Source of the DNA: Roseibium limicola
Lineage (GTDB): Bacteria; Pseudomonadota; Alphaproteobacteria; Rhizobiales; Stappiaceae
Assembly (NCBI RefSeq): GCF_017313085.1
Contig: NZ_JAFLNF010000008.1
Span: 62,001 to 126,000 of the forward strand
Direction of reading: 5' to 3'
Length of the DNA: 64,000 nucleotides
Position 1 is the stretch's first letter; every line of letters begins with the position of its first letter. A program made the translations under genes and the position numbers. This document shows, one piece after another, positions 45,237 to 55,215 of the stretch. The notes beneath the pieces were generated by a model. It had not been told where the DNA came from. It saw only the letters and a list, made by a program, of their open reading frames with translations, and ran no database searches.

Positions 45237-45998
45237 ATGTTTGATGTCTTTGCCTCCTTCACGCCGGGAACCCTGCTGTTCCTGAGCGCCGTTCTTTTCG
45301 TCGCCGGATGCGTCCGTGGGTTCGCAGGGTTCGGGGCCGGCATGATCTATATGCCGGTCGCGACAACACTCATTTTCCCGCCGACCGCTGCCGCCGGCTT
45401 TCTAGCTCTCGACTTCATCCTCGCCCTGCCGTTGGTCGTCAAAGCCGTCCGGCTGTGCGACTGGCGCACGATCATTCCTGCGGTCATCGGCTCGACCATT
45501 TTCGTGCATGTCGGCACGTGGTTCATTGCCACGATGGATGTACTGCTGCTGCGCTGGATTATCTTCTTCATCGTGGCAGCTGTACTAATTCTGCTGATCT
45601 CCGGCTGGCGCTACAAGCGAGCGCCCACCCCTCCCATATCTTTTGGCGTCGGTGCCGTTGCCGGAATTCTCGGCGGCGTCAGTCAGGTCGCGGGACCACC
45701 GGTGGTTGCCTTCTGGCTGTCCAGCGCCAGGCAGCCGGCCATCGTCCGGGCCAACCTGATCGTCTTTTTTGCCATTTCCAGCATCGGAACGGTCTTTGCC
45801 TATTGGCTGCGGGACTTCTTCACTCTGGACGTCGTCCGGCTGCTCATTACAGGTATACCGGTCTATGGCCTGGGTTTGTATCTCGGCTCCACCGGCTTCA
45901 AGAATGCCGATCCAAAACTTTACCGGATCATCGCCTATTCGCTGATTGCGATAGCTGTCGTCACCAGCATGCCGGCACTGGACCCCTACCTGCGTTAG
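45237..45998 (+). CDS. TSUP-family (TauE/SafE) anion exporter
   Basis: A 253-aa membrane protein with about eight helices in two repeats (FLSAVLFVAGCVRGFAGFGAG and GVGAVAGILGGVSQVAGPPV, which are the matching repeat signatures). The family exports sulfite, sulfonates or similar small anions; the substrate here is unknown. It is divergent from ruvC and convergent with the MazG-like gene, with 9 bases between stops. Confidence 0.88.
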   Translation: MFDVFASFTPGTLLFLSAVLFVAGCVRGFAGFGAGMIYMPVATTLIFPPTAAAGFLALDFILALPLVVKAVRLCDWRTIIPAVIGSTIFVHVGTWFIATMDVLLLRWIIFFIVAAVLILLISGWRYKRAPTPPISFGVGAVAGILGGVSQVAGPPVVAFWLSSARQPAIVRANLIVFFAISSIGTVFAYWLRDFFTLDVVRLLITGIPVYGLGLYLGSTGFKNADPKLYRIIAYSLIAIAVVTSMPALDPYLR

Positions 45999-46007
45999 GG
46001 CGTAGCC

Positions 46008-46310
46008 TCAGGTCCGCGTCAATGTTTCCTGCCACTTGCCGACCTTGAGGCTCAGCAAGCGCGTCAACTCTGCCTGAAACATCTCATCGCTGTCGCTGGC
46101 CTGCGCCAGAACGGCAAGGGCAACGATCATTGTGTCGACGGCTTCTTCACGCACATCCGCCAGCTCCAGTTTCTTGTAAGTCGAGCCGGGAGCGCCTGTC
46201 GCCGACAGGACAGCCTGTGCCACCTCGCCTGCTTCTTCACACAGCTTGAGCGCTCGCTCCTGCAGCGTCTTGGTGTCTTTGGCGGTCAACTCGAACAGAT
46301 TATCAATCAT
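46008..46310 (-). CDS. MazG-like nucleotide pyrophosphohydrolase family protein
   Basis: A 100-aa all-alpha protein with the metal-binding pattern EEAGE and REEAVDTMIVALAV, which fits the MazG/HisE (phosphoribosyl-ATP pyrophosphatase) superfamily. It probably hydrolyses a nucleotide or phosphoribosyl-ATP. A role as true HisE is unlikely because no his genes are adjacent. The start at 46310 (MIDNLFEL) has CAGGAG about six bases upstream. Confidence 0.78.
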   Translation of the reverse strand: MIDNLFELTAKDTKTLQERALKLCEEAGEVAQAVLSATGAPGSTYKKLELADVREEAVDTMIVALAVLAQASDSDEMFQAELTRLLSLKVGKWQETLTRT

Positions 46311-46339
46311 CGAAGGCTCCTGAAGCAATCAGTCAAAAA

Positions 46340-46364
46340 AAAGCCCCGGCAAAACCGGGGCTTT
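46340..46364 (-). terminator. Terminator of yebC
   Basis: Stem AAAGCCCCGG / CCGGGGCTTT followed by a T-run on the minus strand, 26 bases after yebC. Confidence 0.85.
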
Positions 46365-46389
46365 CGAAATCAGACATTTCGGCTGCGCC

Positions 46390-47136
46390 TCAAGATGCGA
46401 GGGCCGCCATGGTCTCGTCGTCGACATCAAAGTTGGAATAGACGTTCTGCACGTCGTCATCGTCTTCCAGCATGTCCAGAAGTCTCATGATTTTCTCGGC
46501 CTTTTCCCCATCGACCGGGGTCGGGGTCTGCGGCTTCCAGATAATCTTGACGCTGTCGGCTTCGCCAAGACTGTCGGCAAGCGCGGAGGATACGTCGTTC
46601 AGATCCTCAAAAGCGGTATAGATCGTGTGACCGCCTTCATCCGACTGAACATCTTCTGCACCAGCATCGATTGCCGCTTCCAGAACAGCGTCCGCTTCAC
46701 CGACTTCCGGCTTGTAGACGATCTCCCCAACACGGTCGAACATGAAGGACACCGAGCCGGTTTCCCCCAGGGAGCCACCACATTTGGTGAAATAGGAGCG
46801 AATGTTGGACGCAGACCGGTTGCGGTTGTCGGTCAGGGCTTCGACCACGACGGCGACGCCAGCTGGGCCATAGCCCTCGTAGCGGACTTCATCATAGTTC
46901 TCGGCATCACCTGTCTGCGACTTGTTGATCGCGCGCTGGATGTTGTCCTTCGGCATGGACAGCGCCTTGGCGTTCTGAACGGCCAGACGCAAGCGTGGGT
47001 TAGCGTCCGGATCCGGATCGCCCATCTTCGCGGCGACGGTAATTTCCTTGGACAGTTTGGAGAACATCTTGGACCGGACCGCGTCCTGACGGCCTTTGCG
47101 GTGCATGATGTTTTTGAATTTTGAATGTCCTGCCAT
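46390..47136 (-). CDS. yebC: YebC/TACO1-family protein
   Basis: A 248-aa cytoplasmic protein starting [20 protein letters not shown] with three-domain YebC architecture ([39 protein letters not shown]). YebC proteins were first described as transcription regulators and now also as translation factors that relieve ribosome stalling. It normally lies next to ruvC in bacteria, as here, at 1.2 kb and separated by the TSUP and MazG-like genes. Confidence 0.95.
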   Translation of the reverse strand: MAGHSKFKNIMHRKGRQDAVRSKMFSKLSKEITVAAKMGDPDPDANPRLRLAVQNAKALSMPKDNIQRAINKSQTGDAENYDEVRYEGYGPAGVAVVVEALTDNRNRSASNIRSYFTKCGGSLGETGSVSFMFDRVGEIVYKPEVGEADAVLEAAIDAGAEDVQSDEGGHTIYTAFEDLNDVSSALADSLGEADSVKIIWKPQTPTPVDGEKAEKIMRLLDMLEDDDDVQNVYSNFDVDDETMAALAS

Positions 47137-47248
47137 GGCTCTTCTCGGCTTACTGCGGATGTCTCGTTAAAAATCTGGCTCGCTTATAGGCAATGACGCC
47201 GGCAAAATCCAGCGTTGCCCGTCGCCGCCTCAAGGCTGCGCCGAGTTC

Positions 47249-48070
47249 CTAGCCCCAGAACGGTGGAAGAATTGGGTCCAGCTTGCCTCCGATGCGCACT
47301 GGCGCAACCCGCAGGGCGAGGCCCGTACGGTCGTCGGTTTCAATCGCCACACCACTGATCGTGCTTTCTCCCTTGGCCGGCGCATACCGGGCGCCGGGGA
47401 TCTTGCGCAGAAAACGGTTGACCGGCTCTTCCTTTTCCATGCCCAGCACACTGTCATAATCGCCGCACATGCCGGCGTCCGACATATAGGCCGTGCCACC
47501 AGTCAGGATCTGATGATCCGCAGTCGGTACATGTGTGTGTGTTCCGACCACCAGAGAAACCCTGCCGTCGAGAAAATGCCCCATGGCCTGCTTTTCGCTG
47601 GTTGCCTCGGCGTGCATGTCGATGATGATCGCGTCCGCCACCTGTCCAAGCGGGCAATCGTCAACCACGCGCTCGATGGTGGCGAAAGGATCATCCATCG
47701 CATCCATGTAGACACGCCCCATGACGTTGGCGACCATCACCTGTGCACCATTTCGTGCGGTAAACAGATGCGACCCGCGACCGGGTGTGCCCTTGGGATA
47801 ATTCACCGGGCGCAGCAAGCGGTCCTGACGCTCGATATACACAAGCGTGTCGCGCTGATCCCAGGAATGATTGCCCAATGTGACCACATCGGCCCCCGCA
47901 TCCAGAACGTCCTGCAGGATCTGCTCGGTAATGCCGAAGCCGGAGGCAGCGTTCTCGCCGTTGACCACGACGAAATCCAGATCATTGTCTGCGATGATGC
48001 CGGGAAGCTGATCGATAACAGCCATGCGACCTGTGCGTCCGACCAGGTCGCCAAGAAAAAGAAGCTTCAT
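47249..48070 (-). CDS. ymdB: YmdB-type metallophosphoesterase
   Basis: A 273-aa calcineurin-like phosphoesterase: GDLVGRTGR at the N-terminus, VVNGENAASGFG, TLGNHSWDQRD, and the HTHVPTAD motif bind two metals. Bacillus YmdB hydrolyses cyclic nucleotides such as 2',3'-cAMP; function here is inferred. It follows the cyclo-ligase gene after 6 bases, so the two are co-transcribed. Confidence 0.92.
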   Translation of the reverse strand: MKLLFLGDLVGRTGRMAVIDQLPGIIADNDLDFVVVNGENAASGFGITEQILQDVLDAGADVVTLGNHSWDQRDTLVYIERQDRLLRPVNYPKGTPGRGSHLFTARNGAQVMVANVMGRVYMDAMDDPFATIERVVDDCPLGQVADAIIIDMHAEATSEKQAMGHFLDGRVSLVVGTHTHVPTADHQILTGGTAYMSDAGMCGDYDSVLGMEKEEPVNRFLRKIPGARYAPAKGESTISGVAIETDDRTGLALRVAPVRIGGKLDPILPPFWG

Positions 48071-48076
48071 AAGGCC

Positions 48077-48658
48077 TCAGAGGTTGGAGAAGCGGCGGTA
48101 GCCGGCTTCCGTCAAAATGCCATCCAGCGGCCTATCATGCGGCTCTGCCGGAACACTGGCAACTTCCTGCAGGCCAAAGGCGACCCCGATGCAATGCACT
48201 TTCCGATCAACCTCAAGAGCAGCAAGTGCCTTGTCATAATGGCCCTTACCATAGCCGATACGATTCCCAAAGCCGTCAAAGGCAGCCAGAGGCATCAGCA
48301 GGACATCTGGCCGCACCTCTTCCCCATCGGCACCGGGAGCATAGGTCCCGAAGCCCGCCGGTTCGAAGACGCTGTCGCGATAAAAGGCGCGGAAGATCAG
48401 ATGCGGCTCGACCACGACAGGCAGGCAAAGTTGGTGTCCGGCTGACCGCACGCTTTCCAAAAGGGGGCGTGGATCTATTTCATCGCGGATAGGCCAGAAC
48501 CCGGCCACGATCGCTCCAGCGGGAAGAGGCAGTTCCTGCGCATGGTGAGCGAGGGCCAGACCAGCTTCGACCCGCGCCACCGGATCCATCGCCCTGCGGC
48601 GTCGCAACGCTTCCTGCCGAAGAGTGTTTTTCTGTTCCGCCAGAGAGGTCATGCGCAT
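48077..48658 (-). CDS. 5-formyltetrahydrofolate cyclo-ligase
   Basis: A 193-aa ATP-dependent enzyme that makes 5,10-methenyl-THF from 5-formyl-THF. The conserved ATP/folate motif is LMPLAAFDGFGNRIGYGKGHYDKAL near residue 135, together with the N-terminal LRQEALRRRR pattern. ATG at 48658 or 48652 (MTSLAEQ). It lies directly downstream of the 6S RNA gene, an arrangement (6S RNA-cyclo-ligase) conserved in proteobacteria. Confidence 0.94.
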   Translation of the reverse strand: MRMTSLAEQKNTLRQEALRRRRAMDPVARVEAGLALAHHAQELPLPAGAIVAGFWPIRDEIDPRPLLESVRSAGHQLCLPVVVEPHLIFRAFYRDSVFEPAGFGTYAPGADGEEVRPDVLLMPLAAFDGFGNRIGYGKGHYDKALAALEVDRKVHCIGVAFGLQEVASVPAEPHDRPLDGILTEAGYRRFSNL

Positions 48659-48696
48659 ATCCGATTGAGCAGGACGGTAGACTTAAAGTAAAAAAA

Positions 48697-48862
48697 TGGA
48701 AGAGCAGCCACCCGACCGTTGGAATGAGCAATCCCGGAGAACCTACTGTGTAGGTGGGCGCCGTATGCGACAGACCACGGTCCGAAACAGGGACAGCTCC
48801 CAAAGGAATGCGTAAGGCCCCGGGGATATGTTTCCTGACATATCGGGCAGCCGCCATTCCCA
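48697..48862 (-). ncRNA. ssrS: 6S RNA
   Basis: On the minus strand: a long-range closing stem between ATGGGAATGGCGGCTGCCCG and CGGGTGGCTGCTCTTCCAT, and the strongly conserved alphaproteobacterial core GGGAGCTGTCCCTGT, CGTGGTCTGTCGCATACGGC and CCCACCTACACAGTAGG. A run of seven T at 48690-48696 ends it. Located between zapA and the cyclo-ligase gene, as in other proteobacteria. 6S RNA binds and sequesters sigma-70 RNA polymerase in stationary phase. Ends are estimated to within a few bases. Confidence 0.9.
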
Positions 48863-48974
48863 TATAGGCCTGCCCTCAACGGTTGACCAGCCCCTCATAC
48901 GGTTTCAGACCCCGGATCCCGAATTTTCAATCGTCCGATCGCCTCAGACAGATTTCCAGAGTCCCATTCGAATA

Positions 48975-49003
48975 AAAAAAAGCCGGACACTGGGTGTCCG
49001 GCC
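48975..49003 (-). terminator. Terminator of unknown minus-strand transcript
   Basis: Stem GCCGGACAC / GTGTCCGGC, followed on the minus strand by eight T. zapA already has its own hairpin at 49190-49220, so this one marks the end of another transcript in the 185 bases between them, or a zapA readthrough product. Confidence 0.8.
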
Positions 49004-49188
49004 TGAATGAGTTAGCGAAAGCTGGTGCGGGTACCAGACTTCCTATCGGGCAACGGCAATATGACCGTCAGGTTTGATGCAAATTCACTAAAAAATCGCC
49101 TGAAAATACTCAGTTCAATAACTGGGCTTTTGCCACGATTTCAGCCTAGGGCACACCCCGAATAAGGGAAAGTACGTATTTTCGCCGT
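49004..49188 (-). other. Candidate small RNA or unexplained intergenic region
   Basis: No convincing coding frame. Bounded by a strong minus-strand terminator at 48975-49003 and by the zapA hairpin at 49190-49220. A minus-strand transcript of 100-200 bases would fit. TTGAAC at 49109-49114 (minus strand) could be a -35, but I cannot find a clean -10 at the right spacing. Only the terminator placement supports this call. Confidence 0.35.
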
Positions 49189-49189
49189 A

Positions 49190-49220
49190 AAAACTGTCGC
49201 AGGGGTGCGACAGTTTTTGG
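49190..49220. terminator. Terminator downstream of zapA (bidirectional)
   Basis: Perfect 13-bp stem AAAAACTGTCGCA / TGCGACAGTTTTT with a GGGG loop, 82 bases after the zapA stop. Confidence 0.85.
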
Positions 49221-49302
49221 CAAGTTTTTCTGCGCGAAAGGCCATGAAAGCGGTAACGAGCGGCCAAAAACCTCGCGTTCAAAGATATTTAGGAAGCTTT
49301 AC

Positions 49303-49674
49303 TCAGCTTGGCTTCAGGCTTTTCGACAACCCATGGGCCAAAGCCTCAATACGACCGGCCACCTGATCAAGTGCTGCAGCAGCTTCGGCATCGCGCGATT
49401 GCAACTGGTCATTGCTGGTTTCACTGTCACGGCGTGCAGCCAGCAATTCGCCTTCCAGCCGAGCGACTTTCTTCTCCATTTCGGCCAGCTGATCGGTCGC
49501 CATGATGCCGGCCATGACCGTCAACCGTTGATCACCAATCTCGCCAAATGCTGATCGCAGTTCGGTAATCCAGTCGTCAAAGCGCGCAGCAAGCGCATGA
49601 AGCCGCTCTTCTTCGCCGTCATCACATGCCATGCGAAACGAACGGCCATTGATCGTCACATTGATTTGAGCCAT
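49303..49674 (-). CDS. zapA: ZapA, FtsZ-ring-associated protein
   Basis: A 123-aa protein: an N-terminal FtsZ-binding head (MAQINVTINGRSFRMACDDG, LHALAARFDDWITELR) and a C-terminal coiled coil (KKVARLEGELLAARRDSE). It bundles FtsZ filaments at the division site. The start at 49674 is the family start; it lies 8 bases beyond the DUF4164 stop. The C-terminal Asp/Ala tail is somewhat longer than average. Confidence 0.92.
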   Translation of the reverse strand: MAQINVTINGRSFRMACDDGEEERLHALAARFDDWITELRSAFGEIGDQRLTVMAGIMATDQLAEMEKKVARLEGELLAARRDSETSNDQLQSRDAEAAAALDQVAGRIEALAHGLSKSLKPS

Positions 49675-49681
49675 GCCCCGC

Positions 49682-49978
49682 TCAGCCTCCGTGCGTGTCA
49701 AGCACGCCCCGGATGGTTTCCATGGCAGTGACTAACCGACGGGAAACTTCCTTGTTCGCATCGTTCAACCGATCCGCGCGTGCTTCCGTCCGATCCAGCC
49801 GATTGGCCAATTCCGACCGATCTTCGCCAAGCCGCTGCAAATCTTCCTGCAACGCATTCAAGGAGCGATCCACGTTCAACCGGCGCTCTACCGCAACTTC
49901 CAGTCCGTCCACAGCCTTGAGCAATCGTTGCAAGGCCGAGTCGAAGGAAACGTCTGCGTGATAACCCGTCTCCGCCAT
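49682..49978 (-). CDS. DUF4164-family coiled-coil protein
   Basis: A 98-aa helical protein (FDSALQRLLKAVDGLEVAVE, ELANRLDRTEARADRLNDAN) of the DUF4164 type, which sits directly upstream of zapA in Rhizobiales. No function is known; a division-linked role is only guilt by association. The start at 49978 (MAETGYHADVS) follows GGGGAT; an upstream ATG at 50008 is also open. Confidence 0.8.
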   Translation of the reverse strand: MAETGYHADVSFDSALQRLLKAVDGLEVAVERRLNVDRSLNALQEDLQRLGEDRSELANRLDRTEARADRLNDANKEVSRRLVTAMETIRGVLDTHGG

Positions 49979-50455
49979 ATCCCCTACGTTCTCTCCTGCG
50001 TAGCCCAAAAAACGGCCACGGCCGGCAGAGCCGGTCTACATCTTTGTTTAAGCGTATATATTCCGATTACACGGGAGAACGCTACGTCAACCGATCCGAA
50101 CAATAAGCCATTTGAAATATACGGAAAGCTCAAAACGAACCGAGAAAACTCGATGCTGAATTCCGCCGCGCCCCCAAAGATTAGGCAAGGGAACTTCTTT
50201 CCGTCAATGTCAGCCTCGTTAGAATCCTCAATTCCCTTTCTGACAGACATATTCCCTGCGATCAATTCAGTCGCTTTATTGACTCGAGCAAGGTTCCTGA
50301 TATTTGTCGGGCGCCTTTCTGCCAAGTTCATGATCTTGCCGCCCTGTTGAACCTTGTTCCTTTTTCGACGGGCGCCGAGGGGTTCGGCCAAGGACTGGGT
50401 TGAAATAGGCGCACCGACTTTCACGGCCTCTGGCCGAACAAGCGACGGAACTCAC
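49979..50455. other. Intergenic region between the DUF4164 gene and tkt
   Basis: No credible gene: the open frames here have no ribosome site and unlike composition. It must contain the divergent promoters of the DUF4164-zapA unit and of tkt. An AT-rich patch, TATATATTCC, at about 50055-50064 is a possible -10 for tkt. The rest shows nothing recognisable. Confidence 0.4.
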
Positions 50456-52450
50456 ATGACCGATCTTGAAAAACATCAGCGCATGGCAAATGCGATCCGC
50501 TTCCTTGCCATCGACGCGGTGGAGAAAGCCAAGTCCGGCCACCCAGGCCTGCCCATGGGCGCGGCGGATATCGCTACGGTCCTTTGCACCCAATTCCTGA
50601 AGTTTGACCCGACAGCACCCGACTGGGCCGACCGCGACCGTTTCGTTCTGTCTGCAGGTCACGGCTCTATGCTGCTGTACAGCCTGCTTTATCTCCTGGG
50701 CTACGAAGACTTCACCCTGGATGAACTGAAGAACTTCCGTCAAATCGGATCCCGCACCGCTGGCCATCCGGAATACGGCCACGGCGCCGGTATCGAGACC
50801 ACCACCGGGCCGCTTGGTCAGGGCTTGGGCAACGCCGTCGGCATGGCCATTGCCGAGAAGCTGCAGGAATCGCGCTTCGGCAAAGAGCTGGTCGATCACT
50901 TCACTTACGTTCTCGCCGGTGATGGCTGCCTCATGGAAGGCATCAGCCAGGAAGCCCTGTCGATGGCCGGTCACCTGAAGCTGAACAAGCTGATTGTCAT
51001 CTGGGACGATAACGGCATTTCCATCGATGGCGCCGTCAGTCTGACTGATTCGACCGACCAGGTTGCCCGCTTCGCCGCATCCGGTTGGAACACCATCTCC
51101 ATCGACGGTCATGACCCGGCAGCCATTGCAGCGGCTCTGCGTCAGGCCCAGTCCAGCGACCGCCCGACCCTGGTTGCCGCCAAGACCACCATTGGCTTTG
51201 GCGCTCCGAACAAGGCTGGCACCAACGGCGTTCATGGCTCTCCACTCGGTGGCGACGAAATCGTTGGCACCCGCGAAGCATTGAACTGGCCGCATGAAGC
51301 CTTCGAAGTTCCGAACGACATCCTCGATGCCTGGCGCATCGCCGGTCTTCGCTCTGCTCATGCCCACAAGGATTGGCAGAAGCGTTTCGCCGACGTTGAT
51401 GCAGAAACCCGCGCCGAATTCGAACGCCGCAACCGTGGCGATCTGCCGGCCGGCTTCGAAGACGCCGTTCAGACCTACAAGAAGCAGCTTGCGGATACGC
51501 AGCCGACCATGGCAACCCGCAAGGCATCTGAAGCTGTTTTGAATGTCTTGAACGAAGTCATTCCGGAAACCATTGGTGGTTCCGCCGATCTGACCGGATC
51601 GAACAACACCAAGACCAAGCAGACAGCTTCGGTCACTCCGGATGACTTCTCAGGCCGCTACATCCATTACGGCATCCGCGAGCACGGCATGGCAGCAGCC
51701 ATGAACGGCATGGCGCTGCATGGCGGTCTGATCCCCTACTCCGGCGGCTTCCTGATCTTCTCCGATTATTGTCGCCCGTCGCTCCGTCTGGCCGCCCTGA
51801 TGAATCAGCGCGTCATCCACGTGATGACCCATGATTCCATCGGTCTGGGCGAAGACGGCCCGACACACCAGCCGGTCGAGCATTACGCCGCCCTGCGTGC
51901 CATTCCGAACCTTCTGTTCTTCCGCCCGGCGGATGTGACGGAAACTCTCGAATGCTGGCAGCTGGCGCTGGAAGCCAAGGACAACCCGTCCATTCTGGCT
52001 CTGACCCGTCAGAACCTTGTGTCTCAGCGCAAAACCTACGAAGAAGACAACTTGTGTGCCCGTGGCGCCTACGTGCTGGTCGACAGTGACGAAGACGCAG
52101 CCGTCACCATCTTCGCCTCAGGCTCGGAAGTTGAAATCGCAGTAGAAGCACATGGCAAGCTGAGTGAAGCCGGCATCGCAGCCCGGGTCATCTCGGTTCC
52201 GTGCTTTGAACTCTTCGAAGCCCAGTCCGACGACTACAAGGCTGCCGTCATCGGCTCCAGCCCGGTCAAGATCGCCGTTGAGGCTGGAATTCGCATGGGC
52301 TGGGATCGCTACATCGGCAACGATGGCACCTTCGTCGGCATGACCGGCTTCGGCGCCAGTGGCCCTTACAAGGAACTCTACGAGCACTTCGGCATCACGC
52401 CGGACGCCATCGTTGCAGCCGCCAAGTCCAAGCTGCCTGCAGCCGAGTAA
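50456..52450 (+). CDS. tkt: Transketolase
   Basis: A 664-aa TPP enzyme that moves two-carbon units in the pentose phosphate pathway and the Calvin cycle. TPP-binding motifs include [33 protein letters not shown] and [10 protein letters not shown]; the pyrimidine domain has [18 protein letters not shown] and [14 protein letters not shown]. The start at 50456 ([13 protein letters not shown]) is the family start with CGGAA upstream. First gene of a plus-strand run with gap, pgk and fba; separate promoters are likely given the spacing. Confidence 0.98.
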   Translation: MTDLEKHQRMANAIRFLAIDAVEKAKSGHPGLPMGAADIATVLCTQFLKFDPTAPDWADRDRFVLSAGHGSMLLYSLLYLLGYEDFTLDELKNFRQIGSRTAGHPEYGHGAGIETTTGPLGQGLGNAVGMAIAEKLQESRFGKELVDHFTYVLAGDGCLMEGISQEALSMAGHLKLNKLIVIWDDNGISIDGAVSLTDSTDQVARFAASGWNTISIDGHDPAAIAAALRQAQSSDRPTLVAAKTTIGFGAPNKAGTNGVHGSPLGGDEIVGTREALNWPHEAFEVPNDILDAWRIAGLRSAHAHKDWQKRFADVDAETRAEFERRNRGDLPAGFEDAVQTYKKQLADTQPTMATRKASEAVLNVLNEVIPETIGGSADLTGSNNTKTKQTASVTPDDFSGRYIHYGIREHGMAAAMNGMALHGGLIPYSGGFLIFSDYCRPSLRLAALMNQRVIHVMTHDSIGLGEDGPTHQPVEHYAALRAIPNLLFFRPADVTETLECWQLALEAKDNPSILALTRQNLVSQRKTYEEDNLCARGAYVLVDSDEDAAVTIFASGSEVEIAVEAHGKLSEAGIAARVISVPCFELFEAQSDDYKAAVIGSSPVKIAVEAGIRMGWDRYIGNDGTFVGMTGFGASGPYKELYEHFGITPDAIVAAAKSKLPAAE

Positions 52451-52590
52451 CTTCAAACACCCTGCTGTTGTCCGAAGCCTGCTTCGGACAACAGCCCTGA
52501 ATTGGGCCTGATGGCTCCATTCATCTTAGATCCGAACGAGTTGAGACAGGGCGCCCCAAGCATGCGCCACCAAAACTGTGGGAGTGGAAT

Positions 52591-53601
52591 ATGGTAACCA
52601 GAGTTGCAATCAACGGCTTCGGACGTATCGGCCGCAACGTTCTGCGCGGCATCGTCGAATCCGGCCGCACCGACATTGAAGTTGTCGCAATCAATGATCT
52701 CGGCCCGGTCGAGACCAACGCCCATCTTCTGCGCTACGACAGTGTCCATGGCCGGTTCCCGGCTAAAGTCACCGTCGAAGGCGACACCATCACCGTTGCC
52801 AATGGCAAGCCGATCAAGGTCACCGCGATCCGCGACCCGAAAGATCTGCCGTGGGGCGAGCTCAACGTTGACGTCGCTCTCGAATGCACCGGCATCTTCA
52901 CCGCCAAAGAAAAAGCTGCGGCCCATCTTGAAGCCGGCGCCAAGCGCGTTCTTGTTTCTGCACCGGCCTCCGGCGCAGACAAGACCATCGTTTTCGGCGT
53001 GAACGACAGTGCCTTGACCAAGGATGACCTCGTCGTCTCCAACGCGTCTTGCACCACCAACTGCCTGTCCCCGGTTGCCTACGTCCTGAACAAGGCTGTC
53101 GGCATCGAAAAGGGCTTCATGACCACCATCCACTCCTACACCGGTGATCAGCCGACCCTGGACACCATGCACAAGGATCTGTACCGCGGCCGCGCTGCAG
53201 CCATGTCCATGATCCCGACGTCGACTGGCGCTGCCAAGGCCGTTGGCCTGGTTCTGCCGGAATTGAACGGCAAGCTGGACGGCGTTGCGATCCGCGTTCC
53301 GACTCCGAACGTTTCGGTCGTCGACCTGAACTTCATCGCATCGCGCGACACCACTGTTGAGGAAATCAACGCCGCCATCAAGGAAGCCGCCGATGGCGAG
53401 CTCAAGGGCGTGCTGGGCTACACTGAAGATCCGCTGGTCTCCAGCGACTTCAACCACGACCCGCATTCCTCGATCTTCCACATGGACCAGACCAAGGTCA
53501 TGGAAGGCACCTTCGTGCGTATTCTGACATGGTACGACAACGAGTGGGGCTTCTCCAACCGCATGGCCGACACAGCCGTTGCAATGGCAAAGCTCATCTG
53601 A
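52591..53601 (+). CDS. gap: Glyceraldehyde-3-phosphate dehydrogenase (type I)
   Basis: A 336-aa enzyme. NAD-binding [12 protein letters not shown] at residues 7-18, catalytic Cys in [10 protein letters not shown] (about residue 154), and partner His in the following hundred residues (TIHSYTGDQ). Interconverts GAP and 1,3-bisphosphoglycerate. It has GTGGGAGTGGA just upstream. A strong terminator follows, so gap is mostly transcribed alone, with pgk read from its own promoter or by readthrough. Confidence 0.98.
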   Translation: MVTRVAINGFGRIGRNVLRGIVESGRTDIEVVAINDLGPVETNAHLLRYDSVHGRFPAKVTVEGDTITVANGKPIKVTAIRDPKDLPWGELNVDVALECTGIFTAKEKAAAHLEAGAKRVLVSAPASGADKTIVFGVNDSALTKDDLVVSNASCTTNCLSPVAYVLNKAVGIEKGFMTTIHSYTGDQPTLDTMHKDLYRGRAAAMSMIPTSTGAAKAVGLVLPELNGKLDGVAIRVPTPNVSVVDLNFIASRDTTVEEINAAIKEAADGELKGVLGYTEDPLVSSDFNHDPHSSIFHMDQTKVMEGTFVRILTWYDNEWGFSNRMADTAVAMAKLI

Positions 53602-53637
53602 GCAGCACGCACCGGGTGAATACCCGCACTTGATCAT

Positions 53638-53676
53638 CCGGGGCGGACACGGGAAACCGGATCCGCCCCGTTTTGT
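53638..53676 (+). terminator. Terminator between gap and pgk
   Basis: Stem GGGGCGGA / TCCGCCCC with a GTTTTGTTTTT tail, 37 bases after gap. Confidence 0.85.
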
Positions 53677-53769
53677 TTTTGACGTGAAGCACAGCCTTTG
53701 GTGCAAGCGACCTTCCGCAGCGCTCCCTGCGCCTTACGTCTTTTGCGACTGACAGAACGGATAGTCTCC

Positions 53770-54963
53770 ATGCCTTTCAAAACTCTAGACGACCTGACCG
53801 AACTTACTGGCAGACGTGTGCTCGTGCGCGTTGACTTGAACGTGCCGATGGACGCCGGAAAAGTCACCGATGCCACCCGCATCGAGCGCATTCTGCCGAC
53901 CATCAAGGAACTGTCCGAAAAAGGCGCCAAGGTTATTCTGCTGGCCCACTTCGGCCGACCGAAGGGCGAACGCGTCCCGGACATGTCACTTGAGCCCGTT
54001 GCCCAGGTGCTTGCCGACTACCTGTTGCAGCCTGTCGATTTTGCCGAAGATTGCATCGGGCAAGCTGCTGAAGACGCCATTGCCGACCTGTCCGACGGCG
54101 ACGTTCTGCTTCTTGAAAATACCCGCTACCACAAGGGCGAGGAAAAGAACGACCCCGAGTTTGCCAAGGCTCTTGCCGCCAATGGCGACGCCTATGTCAA
54201 CGATGCCTTCTCAGCCGCCCACCGGGCCCACGGCTCGACAGAGGGTGTTGCCAGGCTTCTGCCGTCTTACGCAGGCCGGACCATGCAGGCAGAACTTGAA
54301 GCTCTGGAAGCAGCACTCTCCACACCGGTGCGCCCGGTGCTGGCAGTGGTCGGTGGTGCCAAGGTCTCTTCCAAGATCGATCTCCTCGAAAACCTCGTCG
54401 GCAAGGTCGACATGCTGGTAATCGGCGGAGGTATGGCCAACACCTTCCTCGCAGCTCAAGGCATCAGCGTCGGCAAGTCGCTGTGCGAGCATGATCTTGC
54501 AGACACCGCGAAGAAGATTGTCGCCGCGGCGGAAAAATCCGGCTGCCGGATCATCCTTCCAAGCGACGCCGTCGTGGCCCGCGAGTTCAAGGCAAATGCC
54601 GAGAACGAGACCGTTTCCGTCAACGATGTGCCCTCCGATGCAATGATCCTGGACGCCGGCCCTGCATCCATTGAAGATGTCAAAAAGGCAATCAGCGAAG
54701 CTGCGACATTGGTGTGGAACGGTCCGCTCGGCGCTTTTGAGATCGCACCTTTTGACACAGCCACTGTGGCCGCAGCCCGCTTCGCTGCAACGCTTTCGGC
54801 CGACGGCAAGCTGAAGTCCGTCGCCGGTGGCGGCGACACGGTGTCCGCTCTCAACCACGCAGGTGCAGCAGAACAGTTCACCTACGTCTCGACGGCAGGC
54901 GGTGCGTTCCTCGAGTGGCTGGAGGGCAAGGTGCTTCCAGGCGTCAAGGCTCTCGAAGCATAA
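53770..54963 (+). CDS. pgk: Phosphoglycerate kinase
   Basis: A 397-aa two-domain kinase: [19 protein letters not shown] at the N-terminus, [26 protein letters not shown], and the C-terminal nucleotide loop [16 protein letters not shown] formation step of lower glycolysis. The start at 53770 (MPFKTLDDL) is the family-like start. Followed by a GC-rich hairpin at 54967-54993 without T-run. Confidence 0.98.
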   Translation: MPFKTLDDLTELTGRRVLVRVDLNVPMDAGKVTDATRIERILPTIKELSEKGAKVILLAHFGRPKGERVPDMSLEPVAQVLADYLLQPVDFAEDCIGQAAEDAIADLSDGDVLLLENTRYHKGEEKNDPEFAKALAANGDAYVNDAFSAAHRAHGSTEGVARLLPSYAGRTMQAELEALEAALSTPVRPVLAVVGGAKVSSKIDLLENLVGKVDMLVIGGGMANTFLAAQGISVGKSLCEHDLADTAKKIVAAAEKSGCRIILPSDAVVAREFKANAENETVSVNDVPSDAMILDAGPASIEDVKKAISEAATLVWNGPLGAFEIAPFDTATVAAARFAATLSADGKLKSVAGGGDTVSALNHAGAAEQFTYVSTAGGAFLEWLEGKVLPGVKALEA

Positions 54964-55021
54964 GAATTGGCCCGGCTGATCTTCCAGCCGGGCGTCCCCC
55001 TTGCGGAAGATATGCATTTAA

Positions 55022-55039
55022 TTTAATTAGCGAATTAAA
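55022..55039. promoter_or_regulatory. Operator-like palindrome upstream of fba
   Basis: TTTAATT-AGCG-AATTAAA is a perfect 7-bp inverted repeat with a 4-base spacer in an AT-rich block, 177 bases before the fba ATG. It looks like a binding site of a dimeric regulator; the regulator is unknown. Confidence 0.45.
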
Positions 55040-55215
55040 GATCTTTGATTTTATTCGACAATATTCTCAATTTAATCGATTTAAGACTCAGTGCCATAAC
55101 TTCCAATCCCTCCAGCATTTGCTAGAAACAAAGCGAAATCACGCTACAGGTCTTCGAGTGAGGAACCTCCACCTCTCTTCCTCGTTACTTGGCAAATGTC
55201 TGACAGGAGATATGG

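Noticed and set aside
46008-46310. hisE (phosphoribosyl-ATP pyrophosphatase)
   Set aside because: The fold fits, but no histidine genes are adjacent and the sequence is closer to generic MazG-like proteins, so no symbol is assigned.
54967-54993. Terminator after pgk
   Set aside because: The GCCCGGCTG/CAGCCGGGC hairpin is strong but lacks any T-run, so termination is unproven.
55026-55038. CtrA box upstream of fba
   Set aside because: Spacer is eight bases; the TTAA density comes from local AT-richness and a palindrome.
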